Shown piece by piece: positions 23,038-31,468 of a stretch of 52,077 nucleotides of DNA. The stretch comes from a virus, in IMG/VR virus record IMGVR_UViG_3300013772_000008, positions 1 to 52,077 of that record. One strand, given 5' to 3'. The stretch's first letter is position 1, and every line of letters begins with the position of its first letter. The notes under the pieces are model-generated. The model saw nothing but the letters and a program-made list of their open reading frames with translations, had not been told where the DNA came from and ran no database searches. The translations under genes were made by a program, and so were the position numbers.

Positions 23038-23387
23038 GAGTTCAGCGCCTCCGCGATGGCTTCCGGCAATCTATCCCGCGCCCGCGCGGCCGCTTGTGTG
23101 GCGGACGGTCTCGCCGGCTGATACCTCGTTCCGTATTCCTGATAGATCGCCCACTGGATATCAGTGCTCACAACCGTGCGATCGGGCCCGTCTTCGTCGA
23201 TAACGATATTGGCGTCGTAATCCCGCTGGTCGGCCTTGTCCAACGTAGTCTCCTGGTTGAACACGTCGCCCTGCCATTCGGACTGCACGTCGGACGCAAC
23301 GCCCTGGCGCGCGGCGGCAACCTTCGCGACCATGCCGTCGATGAACTGATCTAGATACGTCGTGTTCAGCGTGACCGTGATACCCAT
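23034..23387 (-). CDS. HK97 gp10-like head-tail connector protein
   Basis: 117 residues. IQWAIYQEYGTRYQPARPSAT near 77-97 followed by RARDRLPEAIAEAL is the hallmark of HK97 gp10/tail-component proteins (YGT....PF/RP). These act at the head-tail joint. The ATG follows the TAG of the gene upstream without gap. Confidence 0.8.
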   Translation of the reverse strand: MGITVTLNTTYLDQFIDGMVAKVAAARQGVASDVQSEWQGDVFNQETTLDKADQRDYDANIVIDEDGPDRTVVSTDIQWAIYQEYGTRYQPARPSATQAAARARDRLPEAIAEALNS

Positions 23388-23630
23388 CTACTTGTGCGCC
23401 TTCGCGGGGTTCGGAGTCGAAGCGGGAACGGGCTCCGGCTTCGGTGGCATATATTTTGAGCCGTCCTCGTAAGACACGGCCTTGAAGCCCGCCTTCGTGG
23501 TGTCCTTTGCCGCCTCGAAATCGGCGGGCAGCATCGCGTACTGACGCCCGTCCGGGTGCTCAATCAACACCATGGGGCCGTTGTCCCGGATTGCCCGTCC
23601 TTCAACACCCTGAATTATTTGCTCTGCCAT
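23388..23630 (-). CDS. Hypothetical connector-region protein, 80 residues
   Basis: Starts MAEQIIQGVEGRAIRDNGPM; N-terminal beta-like part (VLIEHPDGRQYAMLPADF) and a Pro/Lys-rich C-terminus (PPKPEPVPASTPNPAKAHK). Lies between the head-closure and gp10-like genes. Probably a virion or assembly protein; family not recognised. Confidence 0.55.
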   Translation of the reverse strand: MAEQIIQGVEGRAIRDNGPMVLIEHPDGRQYAMLPADFEAAKDTTKAGFKAVSYEDGSKYMPPKPEPVPASTPNPAKAHK

Positions 23631-23640
23631 TTCGTGCTCC

Positions 23641-24003
23641 TTAGCTAATCTCGTTACTAATAGCGGTCAGTTTGACCTCGTAGCCGCCACCACCAATTAC
23701 CGCCACCACCTCGAATGTCCGGGTCGCATTGACCTTTATCTGGTCCTTTTCCGTAACGTCCGTGCCGAGCGGTAGGTCCACCGCCGCCGGTTTAATCAGC
23801 GTCGGGCGGTCAGCGGTTATCTGCTCCGAGCCGGAGAGCGCCCGCAGCAGGCAGATGCCCGTCGAGGTGGTGGTGGTCGTACCGTGCTGCCCGCCGTATC
23901 CGTCCGGCGTGTAGACGGTGCGCAGAATCGAGAATGCGTCCGGCATCAGCGCCTGCGCGTAGCCCTCCATGGTCGTGAGCGTGCCCGCTGTCAGTATGGT
24001 CAC
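23641..24003 (-). CDS. Head closure (stopper) protein
   Basis: 120 residues, ATG overlapping the stop of the adaptor gene (ATGA). Sequence features (YTPDGYGGQHGTTTTTSTGI; ITADRPTLIKPAAVDLP; RTFEVVAVIGGGGYEVKLTA) match head-closure proteins of the SPP1 gp16 type: a small beta barrel with 'G.s' loop. It would plug the connector after packaging. Confidence 0.65.
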   Translation of the reverse strand: MTILTAGTLTTMEGYAQALMPDAFSILRTVYTPDGYGGQHGTTTTTSTGICLLRALSGSEQITADRPTLIKPAAVDLPLGTDVTEKDQIKVNATRTFEVVAVIGGGGYEVKLTAISNEIS

Positions 24004-24500
24004 GGCCCCACGACCCTTTGCGGCCAGTACGGCGAGCCGCTATAGGTCGGGTTATTGGCGTTCGGCGGTCCGAACAGGGGCAGGCTACCAATCGTGGGCG
24101 GTGACACCGGCTCAACCGTGGTCAACTCCCCTGACTGCGGGTCGGTGTCAGCTACCGAGAGCTTCTCCAGTTCGTTGATCATGGCGTCAGTCGAAAAGCG
24201 CTTAGCGTGCAGCGCTTGCATCTGTCCACTCGGATCGACGCTCACGCCGGTTCCCAAGTTCGCCTTGACCTGGTAGGACTCACGCACGGCGATCAGCGCG
24301 TCCAGACAATCGCGTTGTGTGTACAGTTCCTGCAGCCGTGGCCAGACTGAGGCCTTGTCCGCGTAGAGGCTCCAGAAGAACGCGACGTTGGTTGACAGCA
24401 CGCCCATTGAAGCAATCGCGGGACGATCACCCGTAGACGGGTCGAGGTCGCCCGTAATGAGCACGATCTTCTTTTGGATGTCGGCCGCCGCTAAAACCAT
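24000..24500 (-). CDS. Head-tail adaptor-like protein
   Basis: 166 residues, mainly helical in the first half (ADIQKKIVLITGDLD; FFWSLYADKASVWPRLQELY TQRDCLDALIAV). It occupies the slot of the first connector protein after the capsid genes. The C-terminal 40 residues are Pro-rich. Assignment by position and helix pattern. Confidence 0.55.
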   Translation of the reverse strand: MVLAAADIQKKIVLITGDLDPSTGDRPAIASMGVLSTNVAFFWSLYADKASVWPRLQELYTQRDCLDALIAVRESYQVKANLGTGVSVDPSGQMQALHAKRFSTDAMINELEKLSVADTDPQSGELTTVEPVSPPTIGSLPLFGPPNANNPTYSGSPYWPQRVVGP

Positions 24501-24509
24501 CGCGGGCTC

Positions 24510-24839
24510 CTACTCGGCTCTGGTAGACGCAGCGACACTATGCGCACTTGCCGGCCGTGCCGCCGCTTCGGCGTGACGTGGAACATACTCCGGTGCTCGC
24601 CTGACTGAGCCGACTTGTTCCGCCCAGAGCAGGTCATAGTCCGGCGCATCTTTGGGCGTAATCAAGTCGCCGCGAATGAACTGCGGCTCATAGCCGAACG
24701 TGTCGATCATGACCTCGAAGAGCGTATCTTTCGGCAGTTTCTCCCGCTCTTCCGGAGTGGACGGCGGCACCGGCGCCCCGCCGAGACCGGCGACGGTCTT
24801 CGGCCGTTCCTCGCCGCCATAGAGTGTGTTGCGTGGCAT
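24510..24839 (-). CDS. Hypothetical head-region protein, 109 residues
   Basis: MPRNTLYGGEERPKTVAGLG start, with GGAGG twelve bases upstream of the ATG. Acidic, Pro/Glu rich in the middle (STPEEREKLPKDTLFEVMID), Ala-rich tail. It lies directly after the capsid gene, where small head completion or decoration proteins are often found. No family recognised. Confidence 0.55.
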   Translation of the reverse strand: MPRNTLYGGEERPKTVAGLGGAPVPPSTPEEREKLPKDTLFEVMIDTFGYEPQFIRGDLITPKDAPDYDLLWAEQVGSVRRAPEYVPRHAEAAARPASAHSVAASTRAE

Positions 24840-24865
24840 AGCTCTGCACCTCCAAATATTGCGTA

Positions 24866-25843
24866 TCAGACCGTTGCGATCACAAATCCATTGGGATGGT
24901 ATAATACAGGTCCGCCGTTGTGCCCGTCCTGTATGATTATCTGCCTCGGTACTTCGTTGGGGTCATCGTCAACCTTGGTGTACGGTCCAGGCGCGAGCCC
25001 CGCGTTGTTGGCGTTGCGCGTAATCCGGTACTCCGCCAGCGGGTCGCCGGTGGAGCGCCGTCCGACAACCACGACCTTGTTGTTCGGAATCCACAACTGG
25101 AACGTTCCCGTGCTGTCGTAGTAGCCCTGGTCATAGACGACGATGTTGGCAAGCCCGTCCTGTGTGATGAGTTGGTTAATCTGGTCCGGGCTGTTCAGCG
25201 TTGAGAGGCCCGCAGCACGCCGGCCACCAAGGTCCGCCGCGTTCGTGTTGCTGAGCAACGAATTCAGCGTCGTCTGGTTCATGTACGCCTTGGCGCCGGC
25301 ACCGAAACTCAAGCTATAGCCGCGAGCCTTGAGCGCAATGGCCCGGAGGTCGGCCAGCGGCGTTGCCGTCGCCACCGTCGCCCACGGCACGCCCGCTGAG
25401 AATGTCTGCGTGGTGTAGGAGTCGGTATGCAGCACGCTGGTCCCGTCGGCCACGCTGAATGTGCCGGTCTCCAGCAGGGTCCAGCCGATGTAGCGCAACC
25501 GGTTCAGTCGCCGCTGCAGCAGCACGTCCTGGCCCTCACGAACGAGGTCAGTGATGCTGATGGCCCCAACAAACGTGCCCCACGGGCGACGAGCGGTCAA
25601 AGACATCTCGTCAATCGTGTAGAACTCGCCGTACACGCCGGGTTGCATCTGGTAGCGTTTGCCGCCGATTGGCTTGACGCGCGACGGCTCGCCGTTGAGC
25701 CCGCGTACGCCTTGCAACCCGAGGAAATTATCCTGCTGTTCCCATTCGAGCAGGTGAGCGTCCACGTTGCGGATGGGCATGATGTCCGCCAACATTGGGT
25801 CGCCGAGGACTAACTGCGGCATCATCTCCTGTTCGATCTGCAT
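24866..25843 (-). CDS. Major capsid protein (capsid E type)
   Basis: 325 residues from ATG 25843. The pattern (MADIMPIRNVDAHLLEWEQQ; YQMQPGVYGEFYTIDE; LDEMSLTARR region; FSVADGTSVLHTDSYTTQTF; KAYMNQTTLNSLL) matches phage capsid proteins of the E family (HK97 fold). It follows a decoration protein gene. The frame is open for 15 further codons upstream (GTAIADFTFPSAIEL) to a TAG, with no ATG, GTG or TTG; these residues read like a natural capsid N-terminus, so an unusual start or base error near 25879 is possible. Confidence 0.87.
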   Translation of the reverse strand: MQIEQEMMPQLVLGDPMLADIMPIRNVDAHLLEWEQQDNFLGLQGVRGLNGEPSRVKPIGGKRYQMQPGVYGEFYTIDEMSLTARRPWGTFVGAISITDLVREGQDVLLQRRLNRLRYIGWTLLETGTFSVADGTSVLHTDSYTTQTFSAGVPWATVATATPLADLRAIALKARGYSLSFGAGAKAYMNQTTLNSLLSNTNAADLGGRRAAGLSTLNSPDQINQLITQDGLANIVVYDQGYYDSTGTFQLWIPNNKVVVVGRRSTGDPLAEYRITRNANNAGLAPGPYTKVDDDPNEVPRQIIIQDGHNGGPVLYHPNGFVIATV

Positions 25844-25930
25844 CAGTTCGATCGCGGAGGGAAAAGTGAAATCAGCGATAGCAGTACCCTACCTTTCTTG
25901 CGCTCTGCGTGGTTCGTCTACCACGACGTT

Positions 25931-26359
25931 TTACGCCCCGTACATGCTGAACTTGCCGGCCGTGATCGTACCCTGCAAGAGCCTACCGAGCTTGGTGACG
26001 GCGCCGGCATCGAGCCCCACCAGGTCGGCACAGTTAAAAGTGCCGCTGATGAACATCGGCACGCCCTTCTGCGTTTGCGCGAACTCGCCGCCGCCCGAGG
26101 CGGAGTTGCCGAGCGTGATGTTCCCAGAGGCGTCCACCACGCAGGCGTATTCGAGCAGACCAGTTGCGAGCTGGCTGCCATCGACGTTGCCGGTCGCGTA
26201 CGTCTTGTACGTGCCCGGAGTCGCCGTCACCTCACCGAGCACCGTTCCCAGCGCATAGGTACCCGTAGCAAGGTTCACGTCGATGCGTGGCGCATCGTCC
26301 GGTTCAATCAGCGGAATCAGTCTCTGAGCTCCAAACGTTGCAATGGATGTAGTTGGCAT
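25931..26359 (-). CDS. Head decoration protein (gpD-like)
   Basis: 142 residues. VNLATGTYALGTVLGEVTAT (near 28-47), KTYATGNVDGSQLATGLLEY and the end FNCADLVGLDAGAVTKLGRL follow the lambda gpD-type decoration fold (G..L..Gt.lg.it....Y.......DGs..a.gil). It lies just upstream of the capsid gene, as in lambda-like head modules, and would stabilise the expanded head. Confidence 0.82.
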   Translation of the reverse strand: MPTTSIATFGAQRLIPLIEPDDAPRIDVNLATGTYALGTVLGEVTATPGTYKTYATGNVDGSQLATGLLEYACVVDASGNITLGNSASGGGEFAQTQKGVPMFISGTFNCADLVGLDAGAVTKLGRLLQGTITAGKFSMYGA

Positions 26360-26369
26360 AGCGTCCTCC

Positions 26370-27413
26370 CTAGTTCTTGCGACTGTTCAAAATGGACTGC
26401 CCAAGCGGCGTCATGCCGAGCATGTCCTTGATGCGCTCTGGTGATGCCGGCTTCGGCTGGGTCGGGTCCGGCGTGTCCTGCGTGGCACCGAAGATAGCCG
26501 CGTTGCCGGTCAGTAGCTCCGCAGTCAGTTCGTGCGGGGTGCGCGCAGCCTGCGCTGCTTTGAACGTGGCAACGGCGCTCTCGGGGTTGTCGGCAGAGAA
26601 GGCAGCGCCGCGCAGGGCGTCGAACTCGACCGCATAACCGTACTGCTTGACTAAGCCCGCCTCTTCGGCCGGCGTGGCACGGTTGGCGGCAATCTCGGAC
26701 GCTGCGAATGCTGCCGCCTCGATGCCGGTGCGCTTGGTGCGCTCGGCGACGAGCTCGGTTCGCAGTGCGTCCGCTTCAGGATTGCCCGCGGCGGCGACCG
26801 GAGAAGGAGATGCGGCGGCCGCCGCGGGCGTATCCTCGAATTCGTCCGGCATCCCGCCGGTCATCCAGGCGACTACCTTGTCTTTGAAACTCATGGGCTT
26901 CTGCTCCTTGCTAAACTGCACGTTCTTTACGTCGCACGCGGCCCCGAGGCCGGCGCTGTGATCGTGAATGGCTTGGATGTCTTTGGCGTCGGTCGCGTTA
27001 TTACGCTTGCCGGCAAACTCGGCGTAGGCACTGAATACGGCAGCATCGGGAATGTGCGGATCGAGTACCAGCGCGAGTCCTTCAAGCCGTTTGGTGCTCT
27101 TGTTCCACATCGCGGAGACCTTGCGTTCGGTTACGCCCAGCACATCGTCAAGCCACTTCGGCAGGCGCACGTCACCGAACAGGCTGTTGCCGTCGCGCCG
27201 CAACGATGTCAGTGCGCCAAGCTTCCCCGACAGCACCGTAGGCGTGTGCTCAAAGTCGATGGGGGCCTCAGTGAATCCCGCGATAGCGGCGTCCGCTTCC
27301 GTTTCGTTGAGACTGAACTGCTTCTCCGCATAGTTGCCGAGCTCGAAGACCTTCCCGGAACGTACGACATAACCGTCATCGCTGAATGTCACGACGCCGC
27401 TAAGCAAGGACAT
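26370..27413 (-). CDS. Prohead protease with fused scaffold region (Mu I-like)
   Basis: 347 residues from ATG 27413; the longer frame to 27464 would overlap the head gene more. The first 150 residues match Mu-like prohead proteases: IDFEHTPTVLSGKLGALTSL (near 53-72), LFGDVRLPKWL, then KVSAMWNKSTKRLEGLALVLDP. The His of DFEH and Ser in the 'SA-W' strand would be catalytic. After a Pro/Ala linker (near 215-245) the rest is an Ala-rich helical scaffold-like part, freed when the head matures. Followed by decoration and capsid genes. Confidence 0.78.
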   Translation of the reverse strand: MSLLSGVVTFSDDGYVVRSGKVFELGNYAEKQFSLNETEADAAIAGFTEAPIDFEHTPTVLSGKLGALTSLRRDGNSLFGDVRLPKWLDDVLGVTERKVSAMWNKSTKRLEGLALVLDPHIPDAAVFSAYAEFAGKRNNATDAKDIQAIHDHSAGLGAACDVKNVQFSKEQKPMSFKDKVVAWMTGGMPDEFEDTPAAAAASPSPVAAAGNPEADALRTELVAERTKRTGIEAAAFAASEIAANRATPAEEAGLVKQYGYAVEFDALRGAAFSADNPESAVATFKAAQAARTPHELTAELLTGNAAIFGATQDTPDPTQPKPASPERIKDMLGMTPLGQSILNSRKN

Positions 27414-27981
27414 ACGCTGCCCCCCGTGCGAATGCCGCAGCCTCGTCGAGGTCACAGCGATCATTGCCGCTGCATTCCAGGTCGCCGGGGAACACGTCCC
27501 AGTCGGATGCCCGTCGCGTCGTGCCGATCAGCTCGCGGCAACCATCACAGGTCGCCCCATCGAGCGTGCCGCTCCAGGTCATCTTTGGATCGCCGCTGTC
27601 GGCGGCCCCGCTGGCCTTCGCCATCTGGTACGCCGTGTAGGCGATCCCGCCCCACAGAACACTGCGCTGGGCAATCGCTGCCGCCGACAGTCCGCCGCCT
27701 GCAACGTCCGAGGCGAAGCCGTCGAGGTAATCCATCTTGCCGGCTACCAGCTTGTCCACGAACGCATCGTCAGAGAGGCCGACCGAAGCGTCTTGGCCGG
27801 CAGCCAGGAGCAGTGCCCGCGCTTGGGTCACGAACTCCGATTCGTCAATGTCCTCATCCGCGAGACTCTGCGCCAGGTCCTCGATTTGCGCTGCGAGGCT
27901 CGCCGCCAACGCAAGTGCTACGGCGGCGGTCGTCTTCTTGGGAGCAACAAACACAACCGGCTCAGCGGTGAACGTCGTCAT
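27400..27981 (-). CDS. Minor head protein (Mu F-like C-terminal type)
   Basis: 193 residues; ATG overlaps the portal stop (ATGA). The C-terminal part MTWSGTLDGATCDGCRELIG followed by DWDVFPGDLECSGNDRCDL matches the W.t..da.C..C..l.g....PG...C...CRC signature of Mu F/SPP1 gp7-type minor head proteins. It is shorter than usual because the N-terminal domain is reduced. Role in head assembly or DNA entry is inferred. Confidence 0.75.
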   Translation of the reverse strand: MTTFTAEPVVFVAPKKTTAAVALALAASLAAQIEDLAQSLADEDIDESEFVTQARALLLAAGQDASVGLSDDAFVDKLVAGKMDYLDGFASDVAGGGLSAAAIAQRSVLWGGIAYTAYQMAKASGAADSGDPKMTWSGTLDGATCDGCRELIGTTRRASDWDVFPGDLECSGNDRCDLDEAAAFARGAAYVLA

Positions 27982-29549
27982 GCCGCTGCACCTACAAGTT
28001 GCCTTTGCTCGGAGCCCGCGGCCCGCGTATCGTTCTGCGCCTGTTGCGCCAGCACGGGATCAGCGGCGGTCACCGGCACGCCCGGGAGCCCAACGTCGGC
28101 CGCTTGCCCCTGGTCGTCCGCCGGAATGGAGAGGTCACGCACGGCGATACCGATCTGGCTGTCAATCTCGGCGCGCTGCTCTTCGTTGCGGATATAGCCG
28201 GCGCTGTTCAGCGAAGCGGTGGATGCCCAGATGGCGGCTTTGTCCTGCTCGTCTCCGGCGCCGAGGTCGCAGATTGGCGTCAGCAGGTCTGCGGCGCGGT
28301 CGCCATAGTTGTAGCGGACCCACGGCGTGAGCACGTCACGACGGTATGCCGTCTGCAGGCCAAGTTTACCCTGACGCACGATGATGCCTTGGACGTCCAT
28401 GTGCACCTGCGAGGCTGCGCGGCTCTGATGCTCGCCCTCCTCCGTTGTTAACGTCTGCGTCAGGATCGCCTTCGTAATCTGCTGATCGCACTCGGCAAAC
28501 GCTTTGTAAAACGCTTCACCGTTGCCCTGGCTCTGGATGAGCTGCACGATGGCGCCGTTCGGAAACACCAGGGCCGAGCTGTTCTTGAGCCCCATCAGCG
28601 TGGCGAGCATCTTCTGTTGCGGCGTGAGTTTGACCGGCACACTCGTACTGGGATTGCCGAGGTCATCGGTGTTCGGCGCATAAGTCGTGGACGGCGGCGT
28701 GTAGCCAATCGTGGAGGGCGTGGCGAACTGCGCCAGAAACTTCAGATAGTCGCCGTAAATCTGTTGCTTGCGGTTCCAAGGAGCGAAGCACGGCCGCAGC
28801 GTACTCGTGCCGCGGGGGTCAGAGTCAATCGGCCGCCAGGTGTAAGCAAAGAAGCGCTCACGCGGCAGTAGGTTAGCCACGGCTTGCGGGTCCGCGATGT
28901 AGCCGAGCAGCACCGGCAGTCCCTTGCCCGGCATGGCGCCGAGAATGCCGATGATATTCAGGTACGCGTCCACCACGTAAGCGGTCGAGCGCCGCGGCTT
29001 GACCTTGATATCGGTTACGCGAAGCTGGGATTTGCCGGAGAGTGACGGGCTTTTACCCCACTTGATTTCAGCAATCTTGTTGCCGAACGGGATCGCGTCG
29101 GCCATGTTCCAGAGCACGTCTGCCAACGGCGTCACGTACTGGCCCTGCATCCGTTCGGCTTCTTTGTGGATGCCGACCGCCAGCTCGTAGTCGGGATCGT
29201 GCTTGTCGGTGATTGCCGGTTGCAGCTCCATGCCGGTCTCGACAATCGAGGCTTTGAGTACGGTGATGGAGGCCGACACCTGCGAGTCGAGCAGCATCCG
29301 GCTGTATATGTCATCGCCAAAATCCGCAGTAACGTCATCAAAACTCCACGGGAGTGCTTTCGGAACGTTGGTATAGAACTGCGTCGGCGCGCCGGAGACG
29401 TACTCATGCTGGAGCTGCTCAAGCGTGGGCGCGGGCAGCCGGGGGATGGCCGACATCGGCATGGTGAGGCTGTTGGCGATGTTTGCGGGCAACAACAAAA
29501 CCCTCGCTCGGTCGTTCAAGACGACGGTGAGCAAGGGCTCAAGGCCCAT
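27978..29549 (-). CDS. Portal protein (Mu gp29/DUF935 type)
   Basis: 523 residues. SRMLLDSQVSASITVLKASI and KHDPDYELAVGIHKEAERMQ near 83-135, SLSGKSQLRVTDIKVKPRRS, and KAILTQTLTTEEGEHQSRAA near 390-410 follow the DUF935 portal family. It forms the dodecameric ring through which DNA is packaged. The start is uncertain: neither ATG 29549 nor the internal Mets near residue 30 has a good ribosome site. The C-terminus is Ala/Gln rich. Confidence 0.85.
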   Translation of the reverse strand: MGLEPLLTVVLNDRARVLLLPANIANSLTMPMSAIPRLPAPTLEQLQHEYVSGAPTQFYTNVPKALPWSFDDVTADFGDDIYSRMLLDSQVSASITVLKASIVETGMELQPAITDKHDPDYELAVGIHKEAERMQGQYVTPLADVLWNMADAIPFGNKIAEIKWGKSPSLSGKSQLRVTDIKVKPRRSTAYVVDAYLNIIGILGAMPGKGLPVLLGYIADPQAVANLLPRERFFAYTWRPIDSDPRGTSTLRPCFAPWNRKQQIYGDYLKFLAQFATPSTIGYTPPSTTYAPNTDDLGNPSTSVPVKLTPQQKMLATLMGLKNSSALVFPNGAIVQLIQSQGNGEAFYKAFAECDQQITKAILTQTLTTEEGEHQSRAASQVHMDVQGIIVRQGKLGLQTAYRRDVLTPWVRYNYGDRAADLLTPICDLGAGDEQDKAAIWASTASLNSAGYIRNEEQRAEIDSQIGIAVRDLSIPADDQGQAADVGLPGVPVTAADPVLAQQAQNDTRAAGSEQRQLVGAAA

Positions 29550-29607
29550 CTATACGGTTGGTTGGTGATTATCTAGCTAAAGGCATACACGCATATGCAT
29601 TCACCTG

Positions 29608-29751
29608 TCAACTTCGCGCCAGCGCCGCGAGCTTCACCGTCTGGATTTCTCTGCAACTCCGGTTGTGACAGACGATCTCAATCCGGCCGTTTGCGTCGGC
29701 GCGAAACAGCAAACGCCCGCAGTCCTTACAGCGCACCTCGGTCAGTGCCAT
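29608..29751 (-). CDS. Com-like zinc-ribbon protein
   Basis: 47 residues from ATG 29751, four bases after the TerL stop. RCKDCGRLLFRADANGRIEI-VCHNRSCRE matches the Mu Com family: C-x2-C near the start, 'IEI.C..C' in the second knuckle. In Mu, Com binds RNA and activates mom translation; here no mom is seen, so the target is unknown. Com-like genes near terminase genes are common in phages. Confidence 0.7.
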   Translation of the reverse strand: MALTEVRCKDCGRLLFRADANGRIEIVCHNRSCREIQTVKLAALARS

Positions 29752-29755
29752 CGCT

Positions 29756-31117
29756 TCACCACCGCTGCCGGCCGCCGGCATATTCGGTGTACCGCGTCCG
29801 GTCGTTGGCCGACGCGGAATCAAAGTCTTCGTCTTGCACCTGTAGCATACCAAGCGCCCCGCTCACCGCATCCACCTGGTCATCGTGTGCTCCGCCCGGG
29901 AACGATTCAAACTCGTCAAGCAACGAGCCAATCCACGGACCACGCACCAGCTTGACGTTACCGGCCTGTGCTGCTGAACTGACTGGATTCGCCCGGACTT
30001 CCTTGCTGCCGGTGGTCTTGTTGCCTCGGAAGCTAAAGCCTATCAACACCTTACGCGCATAGTTGTCAATGGCGCCGACGCCTGACGCCCCCGGCTCCTG
30101 CTCCATCCAAACATCCACCGCCTGCCCGTCTAACTCCGCTGTCTGGCGAATTAACTGTTCAACCCCGAGCGGAGTTGTGCGTACCCGTCGAACGTCGCGA
30201 ATGTAGTAGATGCCAGCTCGCTCCCCCATCAACGCTCCACATGTCCAGTCGGGGTCACGGCCCGGCTTCGGCTCCGTTGCGGCCAGATCCCAGTATCGCA
30301 CCCATCGCAGTCCCGCCGGCGCTTCGCCCACGACCTCGAACCATTCGCGCCGAAACTTGGAACCGCTCTGATGGACTTCCCAATCCCCCTCTTCAAGCTG
30401 CGCCCGCGTGGTCGGGTCCAGTTCGGCCAGACTTTGGCGGTACTCGTCAACATCCAGATAGGGGTTATCAGCCAGCCGCGCCGGCACGAACACGCGTCCT
30501 GCAGACCGACCCTCGATCAGAAACCGCTGGCGCACCCATTCGTGGCCGACGCCGCCCGGATTGCTGGCGGCTCGCATGCGCAACGGTACATTGGCCGTTT
30601 CCAGGCGCCGAAGCCTGCTGAATAGGTAACGATATTGAACCTCCGAGAATTGCGTGAGCTCATCCCAGCCGATGAACTGCGCCTCTACGCCCTGGTAGCG
30701 GTAACGGTCGGCCTCGGCCTCCAGGTAGCCAAACGTAAGCGTTGCGCCGCTTGGAAACATCCATTGATGCTCATTGGCATTCCATCGCGCCGCCGTCCCG
30801 CCCAACCATGAACCTGCACGGTCCATCAACGCCCCTGGCAGCCTGAGGTCAGCATAGGTACGCCGGAACAGCAGCGCAGCGTAACCGGGGACATCGACGT
30901 ACTGGAGCGCAGCCATGAGCAGCGCCGAGCTTTTGCCGCCGCCAGCCGCCCCACCAAACAGCGCCTCACGAACCGGCAGGGTCAGAAAGGCGGCCTGTTG
31001 TCCCGTAGGAGTCTGCGGAATCCAGTGATTCTGGATCACCGTCTTCTGCAGCCACTCCCAGCCAGCCCGATACCAGCCGTCCGAAGACTCTCGCGTACTC
31101 GTCATAGCCGATGTCAT
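29756..31117 (-). CDS. terL: Terminase large subunit
   Basis: 453 residues as read from ATG 31117 (a GTG at 31039 is an alternative). ATPase: Walker A GGAAGGGKS at 55-63, Walker B FIGWDE near 150, coupling motif SNPGG near 190. Nuclease: YWDLAAT near 275, and HDDQVDA near 415. It pumps DNA into the prohead and cuts it. The first 50 codons overlap the small gene at 30966, an unusually long overlap. The motifs needed are all present. Confidence 0.93.
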   Translation of the reverse strand: MTSAMTSTRESSDGWYRAGWEWLQKTVIQNHWIPQTPTGQQAAFLTLPVREALFGGAAGGGKSSALLMAALQYVDVPGYAALLFRRTYADLRLPGALMDRAGSWLGGTAARWNANEHQWMFPSGATLTFGYLEAEADRYRYQGVEAQFIGWDELTQFSEVQYRYLFSRLRRLETANVPLRMRAASNPGGVGHEWVRQRFLIEGRSAGRVFVPARLADNPYLDVDEYRQSLAELDPTTRAQLEEGDWEVHQSGSKFRREWFEVVGEAPAGLRWVRYWDLAATEPKPGRDPDWTCGALMGERAGIYYIRDVRRVRTTPLGVEQLIRQTAELDGQAVDVWMEQEPGASGVGAIDNYARKVLIGFSFRGNKTTGSKEVRANPVSSAAQAGNVKLVRGPWIGSLLDEFESFPGGAHDDQVDAVSGALGMLQVQDEDFDSASANDRTRYTEYAGGRQRW

Positions 31118-31382
31118 GCGTCACCACGACGGACCCGCCGCCCTTACCAGTCAATTCGAGGTTATCAGGAACCTTGCCATCGATGCGCTCGAAGATCAGC
31201 CGCATGGCGACCATATCACCGTTTAGAGCAGCGGTTAGGAGTGCAGCCACCAACAAATCACGGTTGCGCTCTCCGCCCGGAGTTGCACGACGCAACAGCA
31301 ACGCCCGCAGTGCGACCGCCAGCGTGGCCGCAGTCTTCGGCCGGCCCCCCGGATTACCAGATTCACCCTTCTTGTATGGCAT
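30966..31382 (-). CDS. DUF5681-type protein, probable small terminase
   Basis: 138 residues from ATG 31382, which overlaps the TAA of the 28-residue gene upstream. The N-terminal MPYKKGESGNPGGRPKTAAT is the DUF5681 signature found in phage proteins next to TerL. A helical part follows (LLVAALLTAALNGDMVAMRLI) and the tail is acidic. The position just before TerL suggests the DNA-recognition terminase subunit. Its last 150 bases overlap the TerL frame. Confidence 0.65.
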   Translation of the reverse strand: MPYKKGESGNPGGRPKTAATLAVALRALLLRRATPGGERNRDLLVAALLTAALNGDMVAMRLIFERIDGKVPDNLELTGKGGGSVVVTHDIGYDEYARVFGRLVSGWLGVAAEDGDPESLDSADSYGTTGRLSDPAGS

Positions 31383-31468
31383 TAACTGATACACACGCTG
31401 TTTTTCAGTCCACCGCCTCCAGCGTCCTTCCAACCGCCTGTGGGGTCAACCGCTCGGCCGCTTAGCAT
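31382..31468 (-). CDS. Glycine-rich microprotein, 28 residues
   Basis: ATG overlaps the TGA of the DUF1003 gene (TGATG) and its TAA overlaps the next ATG (TAATG), so it fits exactly between the two genes. It starts MLSGRAVDPTGGWKDAGGGG. It may serve mainly to carry ribosomes to the terminase gene, or be a real peptide. Confidence 0.4.
   Translation of the reverse strand: MLSGRAVDPTGGWKDAGGGGLKNSVCIS

Noticed and set aside
24899-24907. TGGTATAAT on the plus strand, like the cassette promoters
   Set aside because: It lies inside the capsid coding sequence (Leu-Tyr-His-Pro read leftward) and no plus-strand gene follows.
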